Assembly: GCA_964351995.1 (NCBI GenBank)
Contig: CAYGQE010000004.1
Location: 110,965 to 174,964 of the forward strand
Source: SZUA-35 sp964351995
GTDB lineage: Bacteria > Actinomycetota > Acidimicrobiia > Acidimicrobiales > SZUA-35
Direction of reading: 5' to 3'
DNA length: 64,000 bases
Shown: in pieces, positions 43,411 through 51,409 of the stretch
How the letters are laid out: each line of letters starts with the position of its first letter
How positions within the stretch are numbered: the stretch's first letter is position 1
Program-made: the position numbers and the translations under genes
The notes under the pieces: model-generated
Databases searched by the model: none
What the model saw: the letters and a program-made list of their open reading frames with translations, nothing else
Told to the model about the DNA's origin: nothing

Positions 43411-45671
43411 TGGCACTCGTTGACCTGATCAAGAAGTTCGACAGTCTCGGCAAACGGCCAGCCGATTCTGATGAGAAGTACGTGGTGTGCACGATCTGTG
43501 ACATTCACTGTCAGCTTCGGGCCACAGCGGGCGAGGACGGGCGGCTCGAACGAATCCGCCAGCACGACAACCCAGCGTTCGCCAAGCACATTTGTTACAA
43601 GGGCACCGCCGCTCCGCACGTTCACAATCACGAGGACCGTCTCACGGTTCCGCTGAAACGAGTGGGGGAGCGGGGCGAAGACAAGTGGGAAGAGATCTCC
43701 TACGAGCAAGCCATGGACGAGATCGCCGAACGACTTGCTGCGGTCGTCGACACGCATGGCCCCGAGTCGTTCGCGGTGTCGACCTCTGGCTGGAACACTC
43801 AGACAACGCACGGCATGGATCGTCGATTCATGAATCTGTTGGGCAGCCCGAACTGGACCAGCGGCGTCGCCCTGTGCGCCGGCAACACGGCGGCGGTCAA
43901 CAAGATCACGTACGGGTGGTTCCCGCTGGGCGACTTCGCCAACACCAAGTGCATCGTGCTGTTCGGTCACAACCCTCGCAAGCACAGCTGGTCTCCCATC
44001 TTCCACATGATCGAAGACGCGAAGGCCAACGGAGCCCAGGTCATCGTGATGGACCCGCGGGTCTCCGAGCAGGCCGAGGGCGCCGATCTCCACCTCTCCC
44101 TACGGTCGGGCACCGACGCCGCTATGTGCCTGGGTTGGCTCAACGTCATCATCAACGAAGAGCTCTACGACAAGGAGTTCGTGGCCGAGTGGACGGTCGG
44201 CTTTGAGGCACTCAAGGAACGAGCGGTCGAATACCGGCTGGAGCGAGTGGCCGAGATCACCGGCGTCGAGCCAGAACTCATCGCCGCGGCCGCCCGGATG
44301 TATGCCACTGCGGAGTCGGCGATCATTCCGTGGACGCCGATCACCGACATGCAGATCTCGTCGACCTCGGCCATTCGGTTGCAGTGCATCTTGCGGGCCA
44401 TCACCGGCAACCTCGACGTGGTCGGTGGTGAAACACTGCACGGCTTCCACCCCGAGTACATCCCCGAGTCCGACCTGGCGATGCACGAGAACCTCAGCCA
44501 AGAGCAGCGAGACAAGCAGCTCGGGTCGCAGGATCACCCCGCCTACACCTACCGAGCGCAGGACATGCTCGGCGACGCTGCTGAGCGGGTCTGGGGTCAT
44601 CGCTACACCGACATCGTGATGGGTTGTTACATGGCCAATCCGTCGGCGCTCTTCCGGGCCATGGCGACCGAAGCGCCCTACAAGGTGAAGGCCTTCTTCA
44701 CCCTCGGCAACAACACGCTGCTCAGCTACCCGAACCAGCACCAGATCCTGGCCGGGATGATGAATCAGGATCTCATCGTTGCCCACGAGATCTTCATGAC
44801 GCCCACGGCCATGCTGGCCGACTACGTCCTACCCGGCGACGTGTTCAGCGAGCGCAACTACGTGGCCGACACGTGGGGCTGGACCGGCCGGCTCGAACTG
44901 TCGCAGAAGGTGGTCGAGCCGCCAGACCAGGCGTCGAGCTCGTTCCAGTTCTGGACCGATCTTGGCCGGCGCATGGGCTTCGGCGAGCACTTCCAATGGG
45001 AGACGTTGGAGGAGATCCTCGACTACCGCCTGACCCCAATGGGCAAGACGTTCGCCGAGTTCGAAGCCGACGAGTACTTCCGCTTCCACAATCCTGACTT
45101 CCGCAAGTATCGCAAGACGGGCTTTGCCACGCCGTCGGGCAAGGTCGAGCTGTTCTCGAGCGTGCTCGACGACCTGGGCTTCGACGGGCTTCCGTACTAT
45201 CGCGAGGGGCCGGCCGTCAGTGACGAGTACCCGTATTACGTGTTCACCGGTGTGCGGGAAGATCCGTTCTTCCAGACCGGTCAGCGTCAGGTCGAGGTGC
45301 TGCGGCGGCGCTCGCCTTCACCGAAGATCTTCATGCATCCGGTCGACGCGGAACGAGATGGTCTGGTCGACGGCGACTGGGTCGATGTCGAGACCACGAC
45401 GGGGTCGGTCGCTGCCAAGGTGCTGGTGCAGGAGTCGATGAAGGAGGGCCACATCCGGGTGCCGCACGGCTGGTGGTATCCAGAGATGCGGGGCGACGGC
45501 GACAGCCATCTCGCCGGGGCGTTCATCAGTAGCGACGCCGTGTTGTGTCCGGACTCGCTCGAGTTTCTCGACTACGAGCAGGGCATCCCGCACTTCAAGG
45601 GCTTCCCCGGTCGGGTCGTCAAACGTGATGCGCCGCCGGCCGGTCTCAACCAGCAGACGCTGGAGGGGTGA
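43410..45671 (+). CDS. Molybdopterin-dependent oxidoreductase, DMSO reductase family
   Basis: Large Mo/W-bis-MGD enzyme of 753 aa. The N-terminal [4Fe-4S] motif is CTICDIHC followed by a fourth Cys in HICYKG (about 29-68). WEEISYEQAMDEIAERL and WNTQTTHG are family blocks. A candidate Mo-ligating Cys is in GVALCAGNTAAVNKI (about 149). GNNTLLSYPNQ, and a C-terminal molydopterin-binding domain (HPVDAERDGLVDGDWVDVET) follow. There is no twin-arginine signal, so it is cytoplasmic, like acetylene hydratase or pyrogallol transhydroxylase relatives and many uncharacterised actinobacterial enzymes. No electron-transfer subunit is encoded alongside. It is controlled by the TetR gene it overlaps. Confidence 0.9.
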   Translation: MALVDLIKKFDSLGKRPADSDEKYVVCTICDIHCQLRATAGEDGRLERIRQHDNPAFAKHICYKGTAAPHVHNHEDRLTVPLKRVGERGEDKWEEISYEQAMDEIAERLAAVVDTHGPESFAVSTSGWNTQTTHGMDRRFMNLLGSPNWTSGVALCAGNTAAVNKITYGWFPLGDFANTKCIVLFGHNPRKHSWSPIFHMIEDAKANGAQVIVMDPRVSEQAEGADLHLSLRSGTDAAMCLGWLNVIINEELYDKEFVAEWTVGFEALKERAVEYRLERVAEITGVEPELIAAAARMYATAESAIIPWTPITDMQISSTSAIRLQCILRAITGNLDVVGGETLHGFHPEYIPESDLAMHENLSQEQRDKQLGSQDHPAYTYRAQDMLGDAAERVWGHRYTDIVMGCYMANPSALFRAMATEAPYKVKAFFTLGNNTLLSYPNQHQILAGMMNQDLIVAHEIFMTPTAMLADYVLPGDVFSERNYVADTWGWTGRLELSQKVVEPPDQASSSFQFWTDLGRRMGFGEHFQWETLEEILDYRLTPMGKTFAEFEADEYFRFHNPDFRKYRKTGFATPSGKVELFSSVLDDLGFDGLPYYREGPAVSDEYPYYVFTGVREDPFFQTGQRQVEVLRRRSPSPKIFMHPVDAERDGLVDGDWVDVETTTGSVAAKVLVQESMKEGHIRVPHGWWYPEMRGDGDSHLAGAFISSDAVLCPDSLEFLDYEQGIPHFKGFPGRVVKRDAPPAGLNQQTLEG

Positions 45672-45844
45672 TGCAGGTTCAACTGCCGGTGGCGGTGCGC
45701 GAGTTCCGAGCCAAGGCGCTCGTGGCTGTCGCAAACCGCTCGTTCACCAACAGGCGCACACTCAGCAGCCGAGTCTCCTCCAAGTTGGTCGAGCTGCTTC
45801 TCGGCCGCTCCGAAGAACTCGACAGCGATTTCGATCACACCTGA
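45671..45844 (+). CDS. Possible small protein coupled to the molybdoenzyme gene
   Basis: A 57-codon frame (MQVQLPVAVREFRAKALVAV...) starts at an ATG that overlaps the molybdoenzyme stop as TGATG, the same coupling used one gene earlier. Third-position GC is high, as in real genes here. It has no recognisable domain. It may equally be a chance frame. Confidence 0.3.
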   Translation: MQVQLPVAVREFRAKALVAVANRSFTNRRTLSSRVSSKLVELLLGRSEELDSDFDHT

Positions 45845-45897
45845 CCGGCCACGATCTCGTCGCTTCTTTCCGGAGTCGCAACCCGAAATCCGACTCT

Positions 45898-46668
45898 CTA
45901 GGTCTGGCCTTCATCGTCGGGGACGAGTTCGCCGAGCGCCGTTTGAAGCATCGCGAAGCAGTCGGTTGCGGTTCGAGTCGTGGTGAGTTGGTGCTCGAGT
46001 TCTTGCTGCCACGTGGACTCGACTGACTTGGGTACGTTGTTCCCAAGCGATGTTGGAGTTGGCCAGTGGCCTGCGATCTTGCGGACGAGCTGTAGAGCCG
46101 TCGTGTCGATGTGTCCGGCCTCGGCTTGAGCGGCGAGGTCGAAGAGGTCTCTTGGCGCTTTCCGGTCGAACCAGGCCATCAGTTTCATCGCCGCAAAACC
46201 GGCGGTTGTTGGGGTCGTGATCATGGCCGTCCCCGGTAGGTCGTCATAGCGCAGCTCGACTGCAGTCTCGATTGTTGGGATGGCTTGCCACTCTGGGCGC
46301 TGGACGAACTGAACCTTGATTGCGGTTTCTCCGCTGGCGAGGGTCCACGTGTCGACAGCGTGTTCTGAAGTGACGGGATGCCACTGGTGCTCAGGGAATT
46401 CGCGACGCAGCTGCCGAGATACATGCTTCATGATGGAGTCGGCCGCGCTCTTGGCATCGACGAGGAGATCGATGTCCTCCGATAGACGGAGGCTGGGTAG
46501 CCATGTTCGGCACAGGGCGGTGCCGCCGAAGAAGGTCATCGAGTCAGGTCTCGCAGGGCGTTGGGCGATGGCGAGTAGGGCGTGGCTGATGAGGTGGTCT
46601 CGGACGATCTGGCTTTGAGGAACACCGAAGTCGGCGGCGTGTCGGGAGACTTCGTCGACGCCGATCAT
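45898..46668 (-). CDS. abiEii: AbiEii-type nucleotidyltransferase toxin
   Basis: Toxin component of a type IV AbiE system, 256 aa. The nucleotidyltransferase core is FFGGTALCRTWLPSLRLSED followed by IDLLVDA (about 50-75). An AbiEii family C-terminal region follows, with KLMAWFDRKAPRDLFDL (about 170). The ATG at 46668 overlaps the antitoxin stop as ATGA; the upstream open frame is an antitoxin shadow. AbiEii toxins transfer nucleotides and stop growth, giving abortive phage defence or element stabilisation. Confidence 0.88.
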   Translation of the reverse strand: MIGVDEVSRHAADFGVPQSQIVRDHLISHALLAIAQRPARPDSMTFFGGTALCRTWLPSLRLSEDIDLLVDAKSAADSIMKHVSRQLRREFPEHQWHPVTSEHAVDTWTLASGETAIKVQFVQRPEWQAIPTIETAVELRYDDLPGTAMITTPTTAGFAAMKLMAWFDRKAPRDLFDLAAQAEAGHIDTTALQLVRKIAGHWPTPTSLGNNVPKSVESTWQQELEHQLTTTRTATDCFAMLQTALGELVPDDEGQT

Positions 46669-47297
46669 CGGAACGTGTTGTTCAATTGGCGATGCAGGCG
46701 GGCGAGTGTTGCGACGCTGCGTGTCTCGGCTGCGATCTCTTCGATGAGTTCCCAATCGATGCGGTCTGCGAGCCGGTTGACCATCTCGCTGCGGGTGGCT
46801 TCGGTGATGTTCCAGGCCGGGCGGTTGCGGGTGAGGTCGAGGGCGGTTTGCTCGACACTGGTTGCCCAGCCGGGGCCGAGGTCTGTTTCGACTCTGACGG
46901 TGTCGAGTTTGTTGATGTCGCGTTGGACGAAGGTGATGGTCCCGACGATCGTGGTGCGTTGTCGCCGCTGGCGCGGGGTTGCGACGTAGGCGCCACCTAG
47001 CGCTCGCGGATAGCAGCGGTGTGCTCGTACCGCTGATGGGCCGACGAGAGCAACGGCGTCTGGCTCGTAGAACGCAGCTGCGATGCCGAGTGCGGCGCCC
47101 TCGATGGTTGGAAGCCAAGTCGTGCTGGGGGTTCGCTGGTGTTCCGGAACGAGGGCGTAGAGGCCCTTGGCTAGAAGCAGAACTGTGCCCGAGTCGGCAA
47201 GGCGACGGAGTTCGGTGTCCGGGCGTTCTAGGTCGAACGCTCTGGTTTGAGCTACGGCGAGCTGCTGTCGTGCGAGCTTGCGAACGAGTGGCGACAT
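46665..47297 (-). CDS. abiEi: AbiEi-type antitoxin / autoregulator
   Basis: Antitoxin of 210 aa. The N-terminal winged-helix region is LVRKLARQQLAVAQTRAFDL with LADSGTVLLLAKGLYALVP. The rest is the AbiEi C-terminal domain (ALGIAAAFYEPDAVALVGPS, TALDLTRNRPAWNI). AbiEi proteins neutralise the toxin and repress their own operon. The ATG at 47297 lies 10 bp from the inverted repeat at 47308-47345, a very plausible operator. Overlaps the toxin gene by 4 bp. Confidence 0.88.
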   Translation of the reverse strand: MSPLVRKLARQQLAVAQTRAFDLERPDTELRRLADSGTVLLLAKGLYALVPEHQRTPSTTWLPTIEGAALGIAAAFYEPDAVALVGPSAVRAHRCYPRALGGAYVATPRQRRQRTTIVGTITFVQRDINKLDTVRVETDLGPGWATSVEQTALDLTRNRPAWNITEATRSEMVNRLADRIDWELIEEIAAETRSVATLARLHRQLNNTFR

Positions 47298-47307
47298 TCA
47301 GGGATTG

Positions 47308-47345
47308 TATGCAGTAACGCGGCTCTAAGACCGCGTTACTGCATA
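47308..47345. promoter_or_regulatory. 15-bp perfect inverted repeat, abiE operator
   Basis: TATGCAGTAACGCGG and its exact complement are separated by 8 bp, directly upstream of the abiEi start. AbiEi proteins are known to bind inverted repeats at their promoter. It could also form a transcript hairpin, but there is no upstream gene reading toward it. Confidence 0.75.
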
Positions 47346-47447
47346 GAAACTACAGTTCGCGGTCGAGAGTGAAGCCGTCTCACTGCACTTCAGCAAGCGC
47401 AAAGCGTCGCCAAGGCGACTGAAGCGTAGTGAGACGGGACGTGTCGG

Positions 47448-47650
47448 TCAGCCTCTGTGGTAGTAGTGACTGTTGACTCCGTCGAAAGCTGCCGCTGTTG
47501 CGGCAACACTTGGCGAATCGCCGGCCTGAGCCGCAGGGGCAAGGGTCGCGGTTGCCGAGCTTCTCGACCAGCTCTTTGTCAACGCCGACCTTGCGGTCGC
47601 CTCGTTTGACGCGAGCTTCGCTACGGGAACCCCCTACGCCGCTTGCTCAT
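47448..47650 (-). pseudogene. SEC-C motif protein, frameshifted remnant
   Basis: The minus strand encodes the SEC-C zinc motif NRDPCPCGSGRRFAKCC preceded by EARVKRGDRKVGVDKELVEK. A possible start, ATG at 47650 (MSKRRRGFP), is in another frame, separated by a shift near a GGGGG run. After the motif a plausible end (FDGVNSHYYHRG, stop at 47448) is again in a different frame. This is a decayed gene or holds sequencing errors. Confidence 0.5.
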
Positions 47651-47784
47651 GGTCTCGAAAGGACTGTTCGTCATCGCGTTGTCTGGCCATCGGATCGACC
47701 TCCTCGTGAGGGCCTCAACGTAGATCGAACGCAGCGACGATGCCTTGGAATTCTCCAGAGCCGTCCCGGCCGAAAACGACGAAA

Positions 47785-47819
47785 CCCCAGGCGACCGCTT
47801 TGTACGGTCTGACCTGGGG
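47785..47819 (-). terminator. Stem-loop 3' of the original tRNA-Lys site
   Basis: CCCCAGG/CCTGGGG with an inner GACCG/CGGTC pairing, followed on the minus strand by a T-rich tail (TTTCGTCGTTTT). It stands 8 bp from the 44-bp tRNA-Lys fragment and would be the natural terminator of tRNA-Lys before integration of the island. Confidence 0.65.
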
Positions 47820-47827
47820 CTTCTCGT

Positions 47828-47871
47828 TGTACGCCCCCCGGGACTTGAACCCGGAACCTGCGGATTAAGAG
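47828..47871. repeat. attL-like site: 44-bp copy of the tRNA-Lys 3' part
   Basis: Perfect direct repeat of 63693-63736, covering the tRNA-Lys sequence from the anticodon loop through the T arm to the 3' end. No 5' half of the tRNA is present here, so this is not a gene. The arrangement is that of an integrated element: intact tRNA at one end and a 3' fragment at the other. Confidence 0.88.
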
Positions 47872-47951
47872 GCCGACACTTTCTGTCCGGGGAAGACCGT
47901 CCAGTCCGAGGAGCAGGGGTTTTGTCCAAGTTACTGTCCGGTCAGTCCGAG
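47872..47951. repeat. Paired short repeats next to attL
   Basis: CTGTCCGG occurs at 47883 and 47934, and CAGTCCGAG at 47902 and 47943. Such clustered repeats immediately inside an att core may be arm-type integrase sites. The rest of 47872-48031 contains no gene that I recognise. Confidence 0.3.
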
Positions 47952-48031
47952 CCAGACCGGCCAGTACCGGGAAGTTCGGCACCCGGTTTGGCACCCGACG
48001 CGGGAGCAGCTCGCGGTCGACGGGACCATGT

Positions 48032-48190
48032 TCAGTGGTCGGGTCGGAACGGGAGGCGGCGGACTCGGAATGGTTCGTCGTCGATCACGACAACGACGAG
48101 TCCGCCGGAATCGAGATCGTTCGCGATTGAGGCGGGGTTCTCCACGATCAGGACGGTGATCTCGCTTGCTCGCCGGCCGTCAGGGACCCT
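48032..48190 (-). pseudogene. C-terminal remnant of an unknown gene
   Basis: A minus-strand frame without a start codon reads RVPDGRRASEITVLIVENPA and ends FRVRRLPFRPDH with a TGA at 48032. Composition looks coding, and a TGA lies upstream. I cannot name the family. Confidence 0.3.
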
Positions 48191-48211
48191 GAGTAGGTGG
48201 GGTCATAGGCC

Positions 48212-48586
48212 GTGCCGGGGAACGTCGCTGAGCCATTCGATGAATTCGACCTGTTCGGCAATTCCCACCAACTCGACCGCTCGGGCCTCGTCGAAGCCGC
48301 GCCCCACAACGGTGACCTCGACGCCATCAGCTTTCCAGACAACGACACGGGTCGACGCCGGACCACCGCCACCTTGGAAGAAGCCGGCGGGACCGGTCAC
48401 TGCGGCGGCGCCGCGCACGGTCACGTCGCTACTTGGTGCGTCGCCGACAACTACAACCAGGCTGTCGAGATCGCATCGCTACCCGACATGATTCGCGGCG
48501 TCGACACCGTCAAGTTGGCCAACGTCGAGCGCTGCCGGAGGTCAACGAGCGACGCGATGACGCCGTTCGTGAGCCGAGCCGGGTGA
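48212..48586 (+). pseudogene. Gene remnant with ADNYNQAVEIASLPDMIRG motif
   Basis: An open frame of 124 codons ends with DNYNQAVEIASLPDMIRG and VKLANVERC, after which the sense (EVNERRDDAV) continues in another frame, so it is frameshifted. The segment faintly resembles the linker of 2-oxoacid:ferredoxin oxidoreductases (LPD-IRGYGHVK), but this is a weak impression. The 5' end and any start are unclear. Confidence 0.3.
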
Positions 48587-48595
48587 TTGATCAGC

Positions 48596-51298
48596 TCAGC
48601 CGCCAGCGACAATCAACGCCAGCTCGACCCGGCTGGAGACATCGATCTTCTTGAAGATGTGCGACAGGTGGCTCTCGACCGTGCGGCGGGAGATGAAGAG
48701 CCGATCGGCGATCTCTGGATTCGAGGCGCCAGTGGCGACGAGTTCGGCGATCCGCCGTTCCGCCTCGGTGAGCCGTCCGAGCGGATCGCTCGATTCCCGT
48801 TCCACCGAAACCATAGGTCCTGGTAGCCGAGCCGTGAGCTGATCGAGCCTCGGTCCTGCCCGCAAGGTCCGCAGCTTTTCCAGAGTGTCGGAGATCTGGG
48901 CAGCATGACTGCGGAGGCCGGACGGGCTGCACACGTCGACGAGATCGACCATCGCGTCCACCTGGTCGGGTACCAGGAGAAGCTCGCCGAAGCCCTCGGC
49001 AGCAATCGAGAGCTTCGCCGGGTTGCGTTCCATCAGACCGTCGAGGAGCGTTCGAACCGGTGCCAAACCAGCGAGCGAGCGCGATCCGTCCTCGAGAAGC
49101 TCGAGTTCCCCGACCAACCGGATGCAACGCGCTCGATCACCGACATCGAGCGCCAGCCGTGCCAGCATCGGCACGATGACGGTCGTCCGATTCAGCACGC
49201 CGATCGCCCTCATCAACTCCCACAGTTGATCGACGCCATCGAAGGCTCGATCCGGTTCGCCGGCTGACCACCGGAACCACGCTTCCGCCCACGCCACGGC
49301 CTCGAATCCGGTGCGAGTGTCGGCATCAAGCGATGCGGTCGCGATGGCCAAGTCGGTCTCGGCCTCGCCGAGTTGGCCCCGGCGACTCGAGATCACCGAC
49401 CGAAGGCTCAACAGCCACGGAAGTGCCAGTTGGTTTCCGCTCAGGTCAGCCCAGCTCCTGCCAGCATCGATCTCGGCTATGGCACGATCCCATTCCCCGG
49501 TTCGGAAGTGAGCACCCGCCAACATCGACGACAGCGCCGGGACCTGCCAGATGTCACCGTGATCGATGGCGATCCGTCGCGCTCGTTGAGAATGCTCGGC
49601 CAGATCACCGAGACGATCACCGGCGATGCAGGCGCCGAGAAGGTGCATCGCCGGGTTCCGCCAGAGACAATCGGGATCCTCGCCAGCGCGCTCGACGGCA
49701 TCGGAAAGCGTGGCGATCGCCTCGTCGATCTCGCCCCGATGCTGCTGCACCCATCCCAGTGCGCAGCCGGCGTGTACCGCAGCCAACGGATCGACCCCGG
49801 GGGTCGCGAGGAGTTCCCGGCTGGTGTGCTCGGCGGCGGTGAAGTCAAAGGCAAACGCCCGAAGGAGTTGCGCCTCACCGATCCACCGTTGCGAGGCGAC
49901 TGCATCGTCGACGACTGCTGCGGCAGCCTCGAAGAGTGCCGCAGCCACGCTCATCTCGCCCATGGCGGCGCGAGCTTGCGCCCGCTGGACCAAGACGTCG
50001 GGGTGATCAGCGGCACCGTGTTGGTCGAGGAGGTCGAGTGCCTCGTCTGCTCTCGACGACCTCGTCAAGGCCTGAGCGACCGCAACCAACAACTCGACAT
50101 CGGGAGCAGACGATGCCGGCATGGCACCGAGGAGGAACTCCGCCGCTGCGCCAGGGTCGCTCTCGAGCAACGTACGACCAGCGGCGATGAGCCACGGCGT
50201 CGTCGACGTCGCCTCTCCGGCAGCAACGAGATGACGGGCGACAACAACTGCGTCGGCTCCGCCCTGCAACTCCGTCAGCACCGCAGCTCGGCGACGATGA
50301 AGGTCGGCGAGGACCGCCGGTGGTGCTGTCTCCAGGAACGTCTCTCGCAGGAGGTCGTGCCGAAACGACAGCGTCTGGTGGTCGACGGCGACGACGATGT
50401 CGTGCCGGAGCAGAGCAGCGCAGGCTGCGGCTGCGTCGGCCCGCGCCGAACCGAGGATGGCCATCACATCGTCGACCTTGAACCGCCGGCCGATCACTGC
50501 TGCGGCCGTGGCCGTCCTTCGTGCGTCGGCATCGAGACGACTCCGCAGTTGTGCCAGCGGGTCATGTGAGTTGCTCGATTCGCCCGGATCAGCGGCCGTC
50601 CGTTTGAGTTGGACCACCTGGAGCGTGAGGAGGGGGTTACCTCGGGCGGTCCGAACGTCGATGAGATCCTCTGCTGACGGGGACGACCCGGTTGCGAACT
50701 CGATCAGATCACGGACAGCTGCATCATCGAGTCCGGTCAGGTCGATTCGCAGATCGGCGTCGTCCAGTATCCGGCGATGATCATCAACGGCCACGATCGG
50801 TCGGTGGGCCAGTACGAGGCGAACTGGTGCCGTGCCCGTCAGGCATGTCGCAGCGACCAGCAGCTCGAGTGACGCCGCACCCAGCCACTGCGCATCATCG
50901 GCAGCGATCAGGAGTGGGCTGTGGGCCGCACGTTCGCTGATGATGTCCAGGACCTGCTCGTGGAGACGAAATCTGGCGTCTGCACCGGACTCGCGATCCG
51001 TCGTCCGCCTCGGCGTGGCCGGGAGCCAGAACGCTGTCGCGACCTGCTCGAGTGGCTGGACGGAAGCATCGTCCGACCCGATCAAGCGCACGACTCCGCT
51101 GGGGGGGACAAGGGCGAGAAACTCTTGGAGCAGACGGCTCTTGCCGACCCCGGGCTGGCCGCAAATGGCGGCGACCCGTGACGAGGCATCGCTTCGCCAC
51201 GATGTCAGCCGCCCCAGCTCGGACGCACGTCCCACGAATGGGTAGCGATGTCCCCCGATCGGTTCCTGAACCTCTGATGGCCCGCCGGTGCTCCCCAT
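48596..51298 (-). CDS. LAL-type LuxR-family regulator with AAA ATPase domain
   Basis: Large ATP-binding regulator of 900 aa from the ATG at 51298 (MGSTGGPSEVQEPIGGHRYP); the frame stays open to 51973 but that part is antisense to the divergent gene. N-terminal ATPase: FVGRASELGRL, Walker A CGQPGVGKSRLLQEF (about 45-59), Walker B LLIAADDAQWLG. The middle 500 residues are TPR-like helical repeats. The C-terminal LuxR HTH is LTEAERRIAELVATGASNPE and ISRRTVESHLSHIFKKI (about 840-895). LAL regulators integrate ligand binding and ATPase activity to activate nearby genes; the divergent acidic protein gene is the obvious target. Confidence 0.9.
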   Translation of the reverse strand: MGSTGGPSEVQEPIGGHRYPFVGRASELGRLTSWRSDASSRVAAICGQPGVGKSRLLQEFLALVPPSGVVRLIGSDDASVQPLEQVATAFWLPATPRRTTDRESGADARFRLHEQVLDIISERAAHSPLLIAADDAQWLGAASLELLVAATCLTGTAPVRLVLAHRPIVAVDDHRRILDDADLRIDLTGLDDAAVRDLIEFATGSSPSAEDLIDVRTARGNPLLTLQVVQLKRTAADPGESSNSHDPLAQLRSRLDADARRTATAAAVIGRRFKVDDVMAILGSARADAAAACAALLRHDIVVAVDHQTLSFRHDLLRETFLETAPPAVLADLHRRRAAVLTELQGGADAVVVARHLVAAGEATSTTPWLIAAGRTLLESDPGAAAEFLLGAMPASSAPDVELLVAVAQALTRSSRADEALDLLDQHGAADHPDVLVQRAQARAAMGEMSVAAALFEAAAAVVDDAVASQRWIGEAQLLRAFAFDFTAAEHTSRELLATPGVDPLAAVHAGCALGWVQQHRGEIDEAIATLSDAVERAGEDPDCLWRNPAMHLLGACIAGDRLGDLAEHSQRARRIAIDHGDIWQVPALSSMLAGAHFRTGEWDRAIAEIDAGRSWADLSGNQLALPWLLSLRSVISSRRGQLGEAETDLAIATASLDADTRTGFEAVAWAEAWFRWSAGEPDRAFDGVDQLWELMRAIGVLNRTTVIVPMLARLALDVGDRARCIRLVGELELLEDGSRSLAGLAPVRTLLDGLMERNPAKLSIAAEGFGELLLVPDQVDAMVDLVDVCSPSGLRSHAAQISDTLEKLRTLRAGPRLDQLTARLPGPMVSVERESSDPLGRLTEAERRIAELVATGASNPEIADRLFISRRTVESHLSHIFKKIDVSSRVELALIVAGG

Positions 51299-51409
51299 CG
51301 CCTCCCAATGATAGGGCGTCGGGACGTCGGCGATATCGGTGAACTCACCGATGACGGGTGACGGCGAACCGCCAATCATGTCCTGACCACGACACGGAGG
51401 GATCTGACG

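Noticed and set aside
47821..47880. A second tRNA-Lys gene at the left repeat
   Set aside because: Only the 3' half is present; there is no D arm or 5' acceptor strand.
47745..48491. Open frame reading PPGLEPGTCGLRG through the tRNA fragment
   Set aside because: This is the well-known artefact of translating tRNA sequence with the T arm; it has no protein family.
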